From a bacterium (GTDB taxonomy: Bacteria > Bacillota > Clostridia > Christensenellales > CAG-138): a stretch of DNA of 33,215 bases. Of the stretch, positions 1 to 7,628 are shown piece after piece (position 1 is the stretch's first letter; every line of letters starts with the position of its first letter). The position numbers and the translations under genes are program-made. A model generated the notes under the pieces. The model saw nothing but the letters and a program-made list of their open reading frames with translations. It was not told the DNA's origin and made no database searches. The DNA lies in assembly GCA_022778545.1 (NCBI GenBank), contig JALFDW010000039.1, positions 1 through 33,215 of the forward strand. The letters are read 5' to 3'.

Positions 1-240
1 AAGACATTTCTCCTGCAAACGGCTGTGGATGCGCTCAAGGTGGAACGCTCCTCCGTCGTTATGGTTGGAGACAGACACTATGACCTGCGCGCCGCAGCGG
101 AAGTCGGCATCCCCTCCATCGGTGTTCTGTATGGCTATGGCAGCAGGGAAGAAATCGCAGCCTGCGCGCCGACACACACCGCAGAAACCGTAGAAGCCCT
201 CGGCAGCCTGCTGCTGCCCGGCATGGCAGACGCGCAATAA
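1..240 (+). CDS. HAD-superfamily hydrolase, C-terminal part (phosphoglycolate phosphatase-like)
   Basis: The reading frame is open from the first base of the window, so the 5' part of the gene lies outside; the GTG at 25 is only an internal codon. The visible end contains VMVGDRHYDLRAAAEVGIP, which is the fourth HAD motif: a GD pair followed by an Asp that holds Mg2+. It is followed by a GVLYGYGSREE stretch typical of the Gph/PpaX-type phosphatases that hydrolyse small phosphate monoesters in the cytoplasm. The substrate cannot be told from this fragment. The gene stops 22 bases before the start codon of darA on the same strand, so it may be the first visible member of that operon. Confidence 0.85.
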   Translation, partial: KTFLLQTAVDALKVERSSVVMVGDRHYDLRAAAEVGIPSIGVLYGYGSREEIAACAPTHTAETVEALGSLLLPGMADAQ

Positions 241-262
241 ACATCCGAAAGGAGTGCACTCT

Positions 263-589
263 ATGAAACTGATCTTCGCAATCGTGCAGAACGACGATTC
301 CAAAAGGCTCGTGAAAGCACTCGTGCAGCACAACATCAGCGTGACCCGCATTTCGACCACCGGCGGCTTCCTGCATGGCGGCAACACCACGCTGATGATC
401 GGCGTGGAAAAAGAAAAGGTCCAGGAAACGCTCGATGTGATCAAATCCAAATCCAGTACGCGCAAGGAGTTCATGGTGATTCCTTCCGCGCTGCCCGGCT
501 ACACGGACAGCTCGCCTACGCCCGTGCAGGTCACGCTCGGCGGAGCCACCGTTTTCATCGTTGATGTGGAGGATTTCCAGAAGTTTTGA
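263..589 (+). CDS. darA: Cyclic-di-AMP receptor DarA (PstA/YaaQ, PII-like)
   Basis: Small cytoplasmic PII-like trimeric protein that binds the second messenger c-di-AMP. I start it at the ATG at 263 because an AAAGGAG box at 248-254 is correctly spaced; the GTG at 254 overlaps that box. The protein is 108 aa, the usual size. Residues N24, T28, F36, L37 and N41 fall at the positions known to line the nucleotide pocket in Gram-positive homologues (N24, T28, F36, L37, N41), and the N-terminal MKLIFAIVQNDD strand is typical. Order darA-holB-ricT matches the Bacillus yaaQ-holB-yaaT region. The stop codon overlaps the TTG start of holB, suggesting translational coupling. Confidence 0.95.
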   Translation: MKLIFAIVQNDDSKRLVKALVQHNISVTRISTTGGFLHGGNTTLMIGVEKEKVQETLDVIKSKSSTRKEFMVIPSALPGYTDSSPTPVQVTLGGATVFIVDVEDFQKF

Positions 590-1521
590 GCAAAACCCTT
601 CAAAAGGCTGAGGAACGCCTGCTTTCCGCCATCGGCGGGGCGCGTGTTTCCCATGCCTTTTTCATTTCAAGCACAGATGCTGTTCCGGCGCGGCAGCTTG
701 CCCGCCGCGCTGCCGCGCTCGTCTGCACGGGCGCCGCGGATGAAGCGCGCCTTGCGGAAAGCGCGAATTTCCGTTCCTATGACGGCGTCTCCATGCGCAT
801 GGAGGATGTGCGCGCGTTGATCGACGAGCTGGCGCAAAGCCCGCTTGACGGGCAGATGCGCTGCACGCTCATCGAAGGTGCGCACGGCATGAGCACAGCC
901 GTGCAGAACGCGCTGCTCAAAACGCTCGAGGAACCGCCTTCCTCCGCGGTATTCCTGCTCACAGGCAACATCGCGGGCGTTCTCCCCACGGTTGCCTCCC
1001 GCTGTGCTGTGATCCGCGTGGGTCTCTCCACCACAGAAGAAACCGAAGCGGTGCTGCTTGCGCGCGGGGTATCCCCCGCTGCGGCGTGGCTTTATGCGGC
1101 AGCCGGTGGCGGCAGCGAAACGCGCGCGCTCCGGCTCTATGAGGACGAAGCCTTCCGCGCGCTGCGCACGGACGCTTTTTCCGCGCTCACTGCTCTGCTG
1201 CGCGGCGAACTCCCGCTTGGCGCTTCCAGGAAGCTCTGCGCCAACCGCGGCGCTGCGGATGCGTTCGCGTTCATGCTCTCCTTTCTGCGCGACATGCTCG
1301 CCCTGCGCACGGGAAGCGGCATTCCCCCGGAAAACCCGGATCAGCGGGATGCGATGGCCGCCATTGCCCCACGCTTTACAATCGGCCGCATAACATGTAT
1401 GATAGAGATGCTTTCAAAAGCAACGGGGGACCTGTATGCCGCAGGCGCAAGCGCGCTGACGGACCTTGCAGTCGCAGACAGGCTCTTTTTAGAAATATCG
1501 GAGGCAATAACGAACCAATGA
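586..1521 (+). CDS. holB: DNA polymerase III subunit delta' (clamp loader)
   Basis: Clamp-loader subunit that, with delta and the DnaX subunits, opens the sliding clamp and places it on DNA. The 311-aa protein begins at a TTG that overlaps the darA stop (TTGA), with GGAGG at 568-572. It has the N-terminal SHAFFIS segment (where most family members read SHAYLF), no Walker A loop, and the diagnostic ALLKTLEEPP and LPTVASRCAVIRVG blocks, which correspond to the AAA+ sensor region and the SRC motif. Lack of a P-loop is normal for delta'. The C-terminal half is a divergent helical collar. The last bases overlap the ATG of ricT (ATGA). holA, its partner delta, is also in this window at 29741. Confidence 0.92.
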   Translation: MSKTLQKAEERLLSAIGGARVSHAFFISSTDAVPARQLARRAAALVCTGAADEARLAESANFRSYDGVSMRMEDVRALIDELAQSPLDGQMRCTLIEGAHGMSTAVQNALLKTLEEPPSSAVFLLTGNIAGVLPTVASRCAVIRVGLSTTEETEAVLLARGVSPAAAWLYAAAGGGSETRALRLYEDEAFRALRTDAFSALTALLRGELPLGASRKLCANRGAADAFAFMLSFLRDMLALRTGSGIPPENPDQRDAMAAIAPRFTIGRITCMIEMLSKATGDLYAAGASALTDLAVADRLFLEISEAITNQ

Positions 1522-2702
1522 AGACCGTAATCGGCGTAAGATTTAAAGACGGTGGCAAAATGTACTATTTTGACCCCGGTGAATTTGATGTAAAAGAAGG
1601 GGATGGCGTGATCGTGGAAACGGCGCGCGGCACCGAATTTGGCGACGTGGTCGCCCCTCCGCAGCAGCTGGAGGAAGAAAAGATCATCGCTCCCCTCAAG
1701 AGCGTCGTGCGCATTGCGACGCCGTATGACCGTGAGCAGAGGGACAAAAACCGGGCGCGCGAAAGCGAAGCCTATGCCATCTGCATGGAAAAGATTCAGG
1801 CACACCAGCTTGAAATGAAGCTTGTGGACGTCGAATACACGTTCAACGGCTCAAAAGTGGTGTTCTACTTTACTGCGGATGGCCGCGTGGACTTCCGCGA
1901 ACTGGTAAAGGACCTTGCAAGCGTATTCAAATCCCGGATCGAGCTCCGGCAGATCGGCGTGCGGGATGAAGCGAAGATGCTCGGCGGGCTCGGCTCCTGC
2001 GGCCGTCCCGTATGCTGCAAGGCGTTTCTTTCCGACTTCACGCCTGTTTCCATCAAAATGGCGAAGGAGCAGAACCTTTCCCTTTCGCCCACGAAGATAT
2101 CCGGCATTTGCGGCAGGCTCATGTGCTGCCTGAAATACGAACAGGACGCCTATGAAAGCATGCGCAAGCAGATGCCGCGCACAGGGCGCGAGGTCATCAC
2201 GCCGGATGGAAACGGAACCGTGCTGGAAAACAATGTCATCACGGAACGCACGCGGGTGAAGGTAACGCTCAGCGACGGCACCTTCGATGTGCGGGAATAT
2301 CCTTTCCGTGAGCTGCATGTAAAAAATGCCCCTGCCCGCCCGAAGCAAAATGAGGAAGAATGGGAGGCAGAGGAAGACATCATATCCTCTCCCGAGGAAA
2401 ACGACCCGGCGCTCAGCGCACTCGATGACGGTTCACCCGCTGCAGAGCCGAAAAAGCCCCCGAAGAAGCAGCAGAAACGCCGCCCGCCCGCAAAGGAACA
2501 GAAGCCGGCGGAAGGAGCGGAAACTTCAGAAGCTCCCGAGAACGCAGATACCCCCACCGGGCGGAAGGAACGGCCGGAGGGTGCGCCGGCACGCAGGCGC
2601 GGGAGCCGCGGCGGCCGCAGACGCAACAAGGGGAACCGACCTGCGGGAGATCAGCAGCCTGCTGCAGCTCCGCAGGCAGACGATGCTTCGTCCAAAGAAT
2701 AA
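1518..2702 (+). CDS. ricT: PSP1-domain protein RicT (YaaT) with an RGG-like basic tail
   Basis: RicT is part of the Ric (YlbF-YmcA-YaaT) complex, which carries Fe-S clusters and helps RNase Y process mRNAs; in Bacillus it is also needed for sporulation and competence. The start is the ATG at 1518, overlapping the holB stop, with GGAGG at 1500-1504. Residues 1-270 are the PSP1 core, with conserved cysteine groups C161/C166/C167 (SCGRPVCCKAF) and C198/C203/C204 (CGRLMCCLKYE). The usual protein is about 270-280 aa; this one has 394. The extra 120 residues are low complexity: an acidic linker, a Lys/Pro-rich block, then RRRGSRGGRRRNKG at about 359-371, which looks like an RNA-binding RGG tail. 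The core assignment is firm; the tail function is inference. Confidence 0.93.
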   Translation: MKTVIGVRFKDGGKMYYFDPGEFDVKEGDGVIVETARGTEFGDVVAPPQQLEEEKIIAPLKSVVRIATPYDREQRDKNRARESEAYAICMEKIQAHQLEMKLVDVEYTFNGSKVVFYFTADGRVDFRELVKDLASVFKSRIELRQIGVRDEAKMLGGLGSCGRPVCCKAFLSDFTPVSIKMAKEQNLSLSPTKISGICGRLMCCLKYEQDAYESMRKQMPRTGREVITPDGNGTVLENNVITERTRVKVTLSDGTFDVREYPFRELHVKNAPARPKQNEEEWEAEEDIISSPEENDPALSALDDGSPAAEPKKPPKKQQKRRPPAKEQKPAEGAETSEAPENADTPTGRKERPEGAPARRRGSRGGRRRNKGNRPAGDQQPAAAPQADDASSKE

Positions 2703-2727
2703 CAGGTGTCATCCCTTGGGATTGCTC

Positions 2728-2755
2728 TTGATTTTTTCCCCGTATATGTTACAAT
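2728..2755 (+). promoter_or_regulatory. Promoter of the ferredoxin gene
   Basis: TTGATT at 2728-2733, 16 bases, then TACAAT at 2750-2755 preceded by TG one base earlier (extended -10). A GGAGG box follows at 2774-2778, ten bases before the ferredoxin ATG. Confidence 0.7.
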
Positions 2756-2781
2756 ATATGCGAAATCTACACTGGAGGTAA

Positions 2782-2958
<177 letters not shown>

Positions 2959-2969
2959 CAAACACAACC

Positions 2970-3004
2970 AAAACGCGGAATGGCGCAACGCCATTCCGCG
3001 TTTT
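2970..3004. terminator. Bidirectional intrinsic terminator
   Basis: Perfect 16-bp inverted repeat (2970-2985 and 2989-3004) with a CAA loop; the arms start with AAAA and end with TTTT, so it can end the ferredoxin transcript on the + strand and the convergent MATE gene on the - strand. Confidence 0.9.
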
Positions 3005-3045
3005 ATTATTCTCACGAGCAGCGCGGTCAGCCGTCTTTCGGTCGC

Positions 3046-4392
3046 TTATTTTTCCCGCACAAGCGCAGCGCGCTGCCTGTATGCCAGCACAAGAACTGCC
3101 GTAAGGAGCAGGCAAAGCGCCTCGCTCGCCGCAGGAGCATACCATACGCCCATCCCACCCATGAGCGCCGCCAGGGAAAGAAGCGCTGCTGTAACCGTCA
3201 CAAACCCGCGGGAGATCGCGATCGTCATTGCAGGCACGGGCAGCTCCATTGCCGTGAAATAGCCCGCGCTGAGCATGTTGAAGCCCATAAGGAGGAATGT
3301 GAAGGAGAAAGCCCGCAGCGCATTTGTTGTGTAAGCAAACGTGGGGCTGCTGCGGTCAAACAGCAGCGATGCGATCCACTCCGGGCAAAGCTGGCAAACC
3401 GCAAAGCATGCGACTGCAGCCGCGGTGCCGCCCAGGAGCGCATAACGGAAATAGCCCCGGCAGGCTGCGCGGTCTCCCCGGCCCAGGTTCAGGCTCACAA
3501 GCGGCTGCATGCCCTGCGTCGTGCCGACGACGAGCATCATCACAAACGTATTCACATAGCCGATGAGCGAATAGCTCACGATGCCAGTTTCGCCAATGTA
3601 TGCGCGGATCACATGGTTGAACAGGAACGTGGTGTAGCCCAGCGCAAATTCGGATGCAAACTCCGAAAGCCCAAGCGGCAGGATGCGCCGGTATGCGCTG
3701 AGGAACGGGCGCGAAAGGCGGAAGCGGATCCCGGAACGGCCCCGCAGGAAGTGCAGCAGGAAGATCGTAAAGCTCATCGCCTGCGCAATGCCCGTTGCAA
3801 GCGCCGCGCCGGTAACGCCCATCTGCAGGCGGATCACGAGCACATAATCCAACACGATGTTCGTAATGCAGCAGGCGGAAACGCCGATGATCGAAACCGA
3901 TGGGTGCCCCCCTGTTTTTACCAGCACCTCAAAGCAATAGGACACCATGAAGAACACCGCAAACGAACTCACGGTCTTCAGATAGGAGATCATGTAGGCG
4001 CGCGTTCCTTCCGTTGCGCCAAGAAGCTCCACGACCGCATCCGGGAACAAGTGCACAAGGAGCGTCATCAGAAGCGCGCAGGCGCACACCACGAACGCAT
4101 TCTGCGTAAAAGTCCTGTTTGCGGCCTCATGCTCGCCGCGGCCGATGTGGATCGCGCACACCGTGGATGTGCCCACGGAAAGCAGGACTGCCACGGCAAA
4201 CATGGCATTGATGAACGGCATGCAGAGGTTCACCGCGCCGAGCGCCAACTCACCCACACCATGCGCCACGAAGATGCCATCCACAATGGAATAGGTGGAA
4301 AACACGAACATCGAAGCCACGGAGGGCAGCACAAAGCGCAGGAACGCCCGCACGGACCAGGTCTTTTGTTGTTTTGCCTCGTTTTGTCTCAT
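3046..4392 (-). CDS. MATE-family multidrug/cation exporter
   Basis: Membrane transporter of 448 aa that would export drugs or other organic cations using an ion gradient. The sequence is almost entirely hydrophobic with about 12 predicted membrane segments, and the N-terminal block (FLRFVLPSVASMFVFSTYSI then VDGIFVAHGVGE) is the usual MATE opening, with the same element repeated in the second half (ILPLGLSEFASEF). ATG start at 4392 with AGAGGTGA upstream. Its promoter (4413-4443) has a 19-base spacer filled with an inverted repeat, and the divergent neighbour encodes a MerR-family activator, so the exporter is probably switched on by a ligand of that regulator. The substrate is unknown. Confidence 0.92.
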   Translation of the reverse strand: MRQNEAKQQKTWSVRAFLRFVLPSVASMFVFSTYSIVDGIFVAHGVGELALGAVNLCMPFINAMFAVAVLLSVGTSTVCAIHIGRGEHEAANRTFTQNAFVVCACALLMTLLVHLFPDAVVELLGATEGTRAYMISYLKTVSSFAVFFMVSYCFEVLVKTGGHPSVSIIGVSACCITNIVLDYVLVIRLQMGVTGAALATGIAQAMSFTIFLLHFLRGRSGIRFRLSRPFLSAYRRILPLGLSEFASEFALGYTTFLFNHVIRAYIGETGIVSYSLIGYVNTFVMMLVVGTTQGMQPLVSLNLGRGDRAACRGYFRYALLGGTAAAVACFAVCQLCPEWIASLLFDRSSPTFAYTTNALRAFSFTFLLMGFNMLSAGYFTAMELPVPAMTIAISRGFVTVTAALLSLAALMGGMGVWYAPAASEALCLLLTAVLVLAYRQRAALVREK

Positions 4393-4412
4393 AAGTCACC
4401 TCTTTACAAACC

Positions 4413-4443
4413 ATCTTAAACCTTGGTATCATACCAAGGTCAA
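4413..4443 (-). promoter_or_regulatory. MerR-type promoter/operator controlling the MATE exporter
   Basis: On the minus strand TTGACC (4443-4438) and TAAGAT (4418-4413) are separated by exactly 19 bases, the abnormal long spacer that MerR-family activators correct by twisting DNA. The spacer is a perfect dyad: ACCTTGGTAT (4420-4429), one central base (C4430), ATACCAAGGT (4431-4440). On the + strand TTTACA (4403-4408) and TATCAT (4427-4432) could form the regulator's own promoter, overlapping the same operator. Confidence 0.85.
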
Positions 4444-4469
4444 GTGCTTTTTTCGGAGGAATTTGTCCA

Positions 4470-5321
4470 ATGAAGCGGTATTATAAGATTGGGGAGATCG
4501 CCGCGCTTTACAGCATCTCGCCGGATTCGCTGCGTTATTATGAAGAGATTGGCCTCCTGACCCCGCGGCGGGACGCAAACGGCTACCGCATGTACAGCAT
4601 TGAGGATATCTGGCGGCTCAACGTCATCCGCGATATGCTCAAGCTCGATTTCCCCACCGAGCAGATCAGAAAATATCTCGGCGCGCACACGCTCGCTTCC
4701 ACGCAGGCGCTGCTGCGGCGCGAAAAGGAAGCCGTTGATGCGCGCCTTGCGGAACTTCAGGCCATTCGGGATGAAATCGAAGCGCGCGAAGCCGAGATCT
4801 TCGCGGCCGCTGCGCGCCCCATTGGAGAGTTTTCCATCAGAACGCTGCCCGAACGTGGGCTTTTACGCATGGCGGGCGAAGCGCGGGAAGATGCAGAGAT
4901 CGACTTTCTCGTGAAGAAGCTGCACAAGCGCTACGAGGATGAGCTGTTTCTGATCCGCAACGGCGCAACGGGCGCGCTCATCCCGCTTTCCGGCATCGAG
5001 GCCGGCGTATTCAACCGCTATTCCAGCGTTTTCATGCTGCGCGAAGGCGGCGAGCCCTGCGATGTCAAGATCCCGGCAGGCGAATTTGCGACCGTCTGCT
5101 TCCGCGGCGATTATCAGAACACGGCGCGGTTCATGCCAAAGCTCCTTGCATATGCAAAAGCGCATCACCGCGTGCCCTGCGGAAATGCGCTTGAACTGTA
5201 TCTGATCGATATTCACGAAAGCGGCGACCCTGCCGAGTACATCACCGAGCTTCAGCTCCCTGTCGCACCTCTGCCTGACGCGGTTGCTCCTTCGCACCGC
5301 CCAGACAGCACCAAACGGTGA
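4470..5321 (+). CDS. MerR-family transcriptional regulator with GyrI-like effector domain
   Basis: DNA-binding activator of 283 aa. Residues 1-70 form the winged helix of the MerR family (KIGEIAALYSISPDSLRYYEEIGLL, here split as KIGEIAALYSI and SPDSLRYYEEIGLL), followed by a coiled-coil dimerisation helix to about 115 and a C-terminal GyrI/BmrR-like domain that usually binds hydrophobic ligands. ATG start with GGAGG seven to twelve bases upstream. It is divergent from the MATE exporter, with a MerR operator between them, so a drug-sensing role is likely. The natural family end is near ELQLPV; the last 17 residues (PLPDAVAPSHRPDSTKR) run into the convergent EamA gene, an 80-base antisense overlap that looks like loss of an earlier stop codon. 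Confidence 0.92.
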   Translation: MKRYYKIGEIAALYSISPDSLRYYEEIGLLTPRRDANGYRMYSIEDIWRLNVIRDMLKLDFPTEQIRKYLGAHTLASTQALLRREKEAVDARLAELQAIRDEIEAREAEIFAAAARPIGEFSIRTLPERGLLRMAGEAREDAEIDFLVKKLHKRYEDELFLIRNGATGALIPLSGIEAGVFNRYSSVFMLREGGEPCDVKIPAGEFATVCFRGDYQNTARFMPKLLAYAKAHHRVPCGNALELYLIDIHESGDPAEYITELQLPVAPLPDAVAPSHRPDSTKR

Positions 5322-6135
5322 TCGTCGCCACAACGACGATGGAGCCCAGGATCGCGAACGTGCCCGGCATCTCCCCGAGGAAGATCCAGACCCAAACCGG
5401 GCTCAGGATGATCTCCAGCGAGGCGATCAGCGTGCAGGCCAGCGTGGGGCAGTGCTTTACCGCAATGCTGTAAAGCGCATAGGGCAGGCCAAGCTGCAGC
5501 ACGCCCATGGCGATCACGGCAAGGACGGACGCCGCCGTGACCTCCGGCGGATAAGCGAACGTGAACGGAATACCAACAAGCGTCGTCACGGCAAGCCCCA
5601 GGAAGATGCCGGAAAGCCTGCGCTCCTCATCGGATTCGCCGGTGAACAGGTACACGCCGCCCATCGTCACGCCGTCGATGAGCGCAAGGACGTTGCCCAG
5701 CATGCCGCCAGATGTGAGCTGATCGAAAAAGAACAGGGCAATGCCGAGCACCGTGATGAGAACAGCAGCATAATCCGCAAAGCGGTAGCGCCGCTTAAAG
5801 AACAGGATAGAAAGCACCACGAGGAACACCGGCGAAGTATATTGCAGTACAATGGCGTTTGCCGCCGTGGTGAGCCTGTTTGCAATCAGGAACAGGATGG
5901 ACGTGCCGCTCACGCAGAAGCCGATGATGACCGTTCTTTTGTCGATGCGCACGCGGTAATGCATCTTGCGCATGAACAGCCAGAGTGTCAGCGTAGCCGC
6001 AAGGCCGCGCCACCCCGCAAGCACCATGGAATTCCACGGCACGCTCTTGATAAACAGCCCCGCAGTGCTCCAGAGCACCGCGCACACAAGCATCAGCCCG
6101 GCGCCCAGGCCGGGAGAACGTTTTTCCCCGTTCAC
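5242..6135 (-). CDS. EamA/DMT-superfamily transporter (RhaT/YdcZ-like)
   Basis: Inner-membrane protein of 297 aa with about ten membrane helices arranged as two repeated EamA domains (residues about 10-140 and 150-280), the standard drug/metabolite transporter fold; the substrate is not predictable. The start is a GTG at 6135 with AAAGGAGG upstream, overlapping the stop codon of the MATE gene before it (GTGA), so the two are translated together. Its 3' end overlaps the convergent merR-family gene by 80 bases; the overlap encodes only the hydrophilic C-terminal tail after the last helix. Confidence 0.9.
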   Translation of the reverse strand: MNGEKRSPGLGAGLMLVCAVLWSTAGLFIKSVPWNSMVLAGWRGLAATLTLWLFMRKMHYRVRIDKRTVIIGFCVSGTSILFLIANRLTTAANAIVLQYTSPVFLVVLSILFFKRRYRFADYAAVLITVLGIALFFFDQLTSGGMLGNVLALIDGVTMGGVYLFTGESDEERRLSGIFLGLAVTTLVGIPFTFAYPPEVTAASVLAVIAMGVLQLGLPYALYSIAVKHCPTLACTLIASLEIILSPVWVWIFLGEMPGTFAILGSIVVVATITVWCCLGGAKEQPRQAEVRQGAEAR

Positions 6136-7511
6136 GCCAAAGCCTCCTTTTTCTCATCGAGCGGTTTGATATAGCGCACATATGTGCGGCGCAAAAGCGC
6201 AGCGCATACGAAAAGCGAAACGCCTTCTGCGATCGGGAAAGCATACCATACGGCGCTGAGCCCCCATTCCATCGCAAGAAGATACGCCGCCGGGATCAGC
6301 ACGATGATCTGCCGGCAGAGTGACATGATCATGCTGTTCACCCCCTGGCCCACAGCCTGAAACATCGTGGAGAGCATGATGCCGATCGCCGCGAAGGGGA
6401 AGCAGATGCTGATGGTGCGCAGAGCCCTGACGCCGATCTGCATCATATGCTCAGAAGCATCGAACATCCGGAGGAACACGTCCGGGAAAAGCTGGAACAG
6501 CAGAAGGCCCACTACCATAATCGTAAGCGCATACAGCACGCCGCACTTGAGCGCCTGCATCAGGCGTTTTTTGTTCCGCGCGCCGAAATTGTAGCCCATG
6601 ATCGGCATCGCGCCGCTGTTGAGACCGAACACCGGCATGAAGATGAAGGATTGCAGCTTGAAATACACGCCGAGCACGCTCACGGCCGTCGGCGTAAAGA
6701 GATACAGGATCTTGTTGAGCGCAAACGTCGTCACGGAGCCGATTGCCTGCATCACGATGGAGGGAAGGCCTACGCGGTAGGAATCCGCAATGAAGCTCCA
6801 CTGCGGGCGAAAGCCGCGGAGGCGGATCGTCACAAGATTGCGCCTGCGGAACAGGAAGAAGAAACCGAGCAGCATGGAAACCGCCTGCCCGCCCACGGTG
6901 GCAAGCGCCGCGCCCGCCACGCCCATGGCCGGAAGGCCGAAATAGCCGAAGATGAAAATCGGGTCAAACGCAATGTTGAAAACTGCACCCGCAAGCTGGA
7001 TGAGCATGGGGCGGATCGTATCGCCCGTGGCCTGGATGGTCTTTTCCGCCATGGTCGCCAGCATCACAAAGCCGCAAAGGCCGCCGCAGATTCGAAGATA
7101 CGTCGTAGCAAGGCTCAGGATTTCCGCATCATCCGCAAAAGCGGAAAGCAGCTGCCGCGGGAACAGCGCATAGACGGTCATGAACACAAGGGCGCTCACA
7201 AGCGCAAGGAACTGACCCGTTGCCGCGGCGGTGTCCGCATCGGCCTGCCGCTTTTCCCCCAGCCTGCGGGCTATGAGGGAATTCACGCCCACGCCCGTGC
7301 CGACCGCCACAGAGATGAAAAGCATCTGAAACGGGTACACAAGGGATACAGCTGTGAGCGCATTTTCGCTGATGCGCGATACGAATATGCTGTCCACTAC
7401 GTTATAAAGCGCCATGATCAGCATGGACGCCATCATCGGCAGCGACATTTTAATCAGCAGCGATGGAATGGGCTCAACGCCCATCTTGTTTTCCCGTTGA
7501 ATCGTTTCCAC
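6132..7511 (-). CDS. MATE-family exporter (second copy)
   Basis: 459-aa membrane transporter, clearly a MATE protein (LLIKMSLPMMASMLIMALYN, then VVDSIFVSRISENALTAVSL) but not a recent duplicate of the exporter at 3046. About 12 membrane segments are visible. I keep the GTG at 7511 as start, with AGGA about ten bases upstream; the internal ATG at residue 10 is an alternative with a weaker site. First gene of a two-gene operon with the EamA transporter, with which it overlaps by four bases. A terminator-like hairpin lies just upstream (7538-7560), see findings. Confidence 0.92.
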   Translation of the reverse strand: METIQRENKMGVEPIPSLLIKMSLPMMASMLIMALYNVVDSIFVSRISENALTAVSLVYPFQMLFISVAVGTGVGVNSLIARRLGEKRQADADTAAATGQFLALVSALVFMTVYALFPRQLLSAFADDAEILSLATTYLRICGGLCGFVMLATMAEKTIQATGDTIRPMLIQLAGAVFNIAFDPIFIFGYFGLPAMGVAGAALATVGGQAVSMLLGFFFLFRRRNLVTIRLRGFRPQWSFIADSYRVGLPSIVMQAIGSVTTFALNKILYLFTPTAVSVLGVYFKLQSFIFMPVFGLNSGAMPIMGYNFGARNKKRLMQALKCGVLYALTIMVVGLLLFQLFPDVFLRMFDASEHMMQIGVRALRTISICFPFAAIGIMLSTMFQAVGQGVNSMIMSLCRQIIVLIPAAYLLAMEWGLSAVWYAFPIAEGVSLFVCAALLRRTYVRYIKPLDEKKEALA

Positions 7512-7537
7512 TGGTTGTCCTGATGAATCCTTTACTC

Positions 7538-7560
7538 AAAAAATTGCCCGCAAAGCAGGC
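7538..7560 (-). terminator. Intrinsic terminator after the PiT permease gene
   Basis: On the minus strand GCCTGC-TTT-GCGGGC (one G-T pair) is followed by AATTTTTT. It stands between the PiT stop codon and the MATE start, downstream of a TATAAT box at 7576-7571 that may be the only promoter for the MATE/EamA operon. Confidence 0.6.
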
Positions 7561-7628
7561 TACGGATATGATTATACTATATATCGTACTCAAATTCCAC
7601 TTTTCGCAGCGCTTTCTGCGGCGTTTTC

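Noticed and set aside
2980-4419. 479-aa open frame opposite the first MATE gene
   Set aside because: Arg/His/Lys-rich shadow of a clear membrane protein gene.
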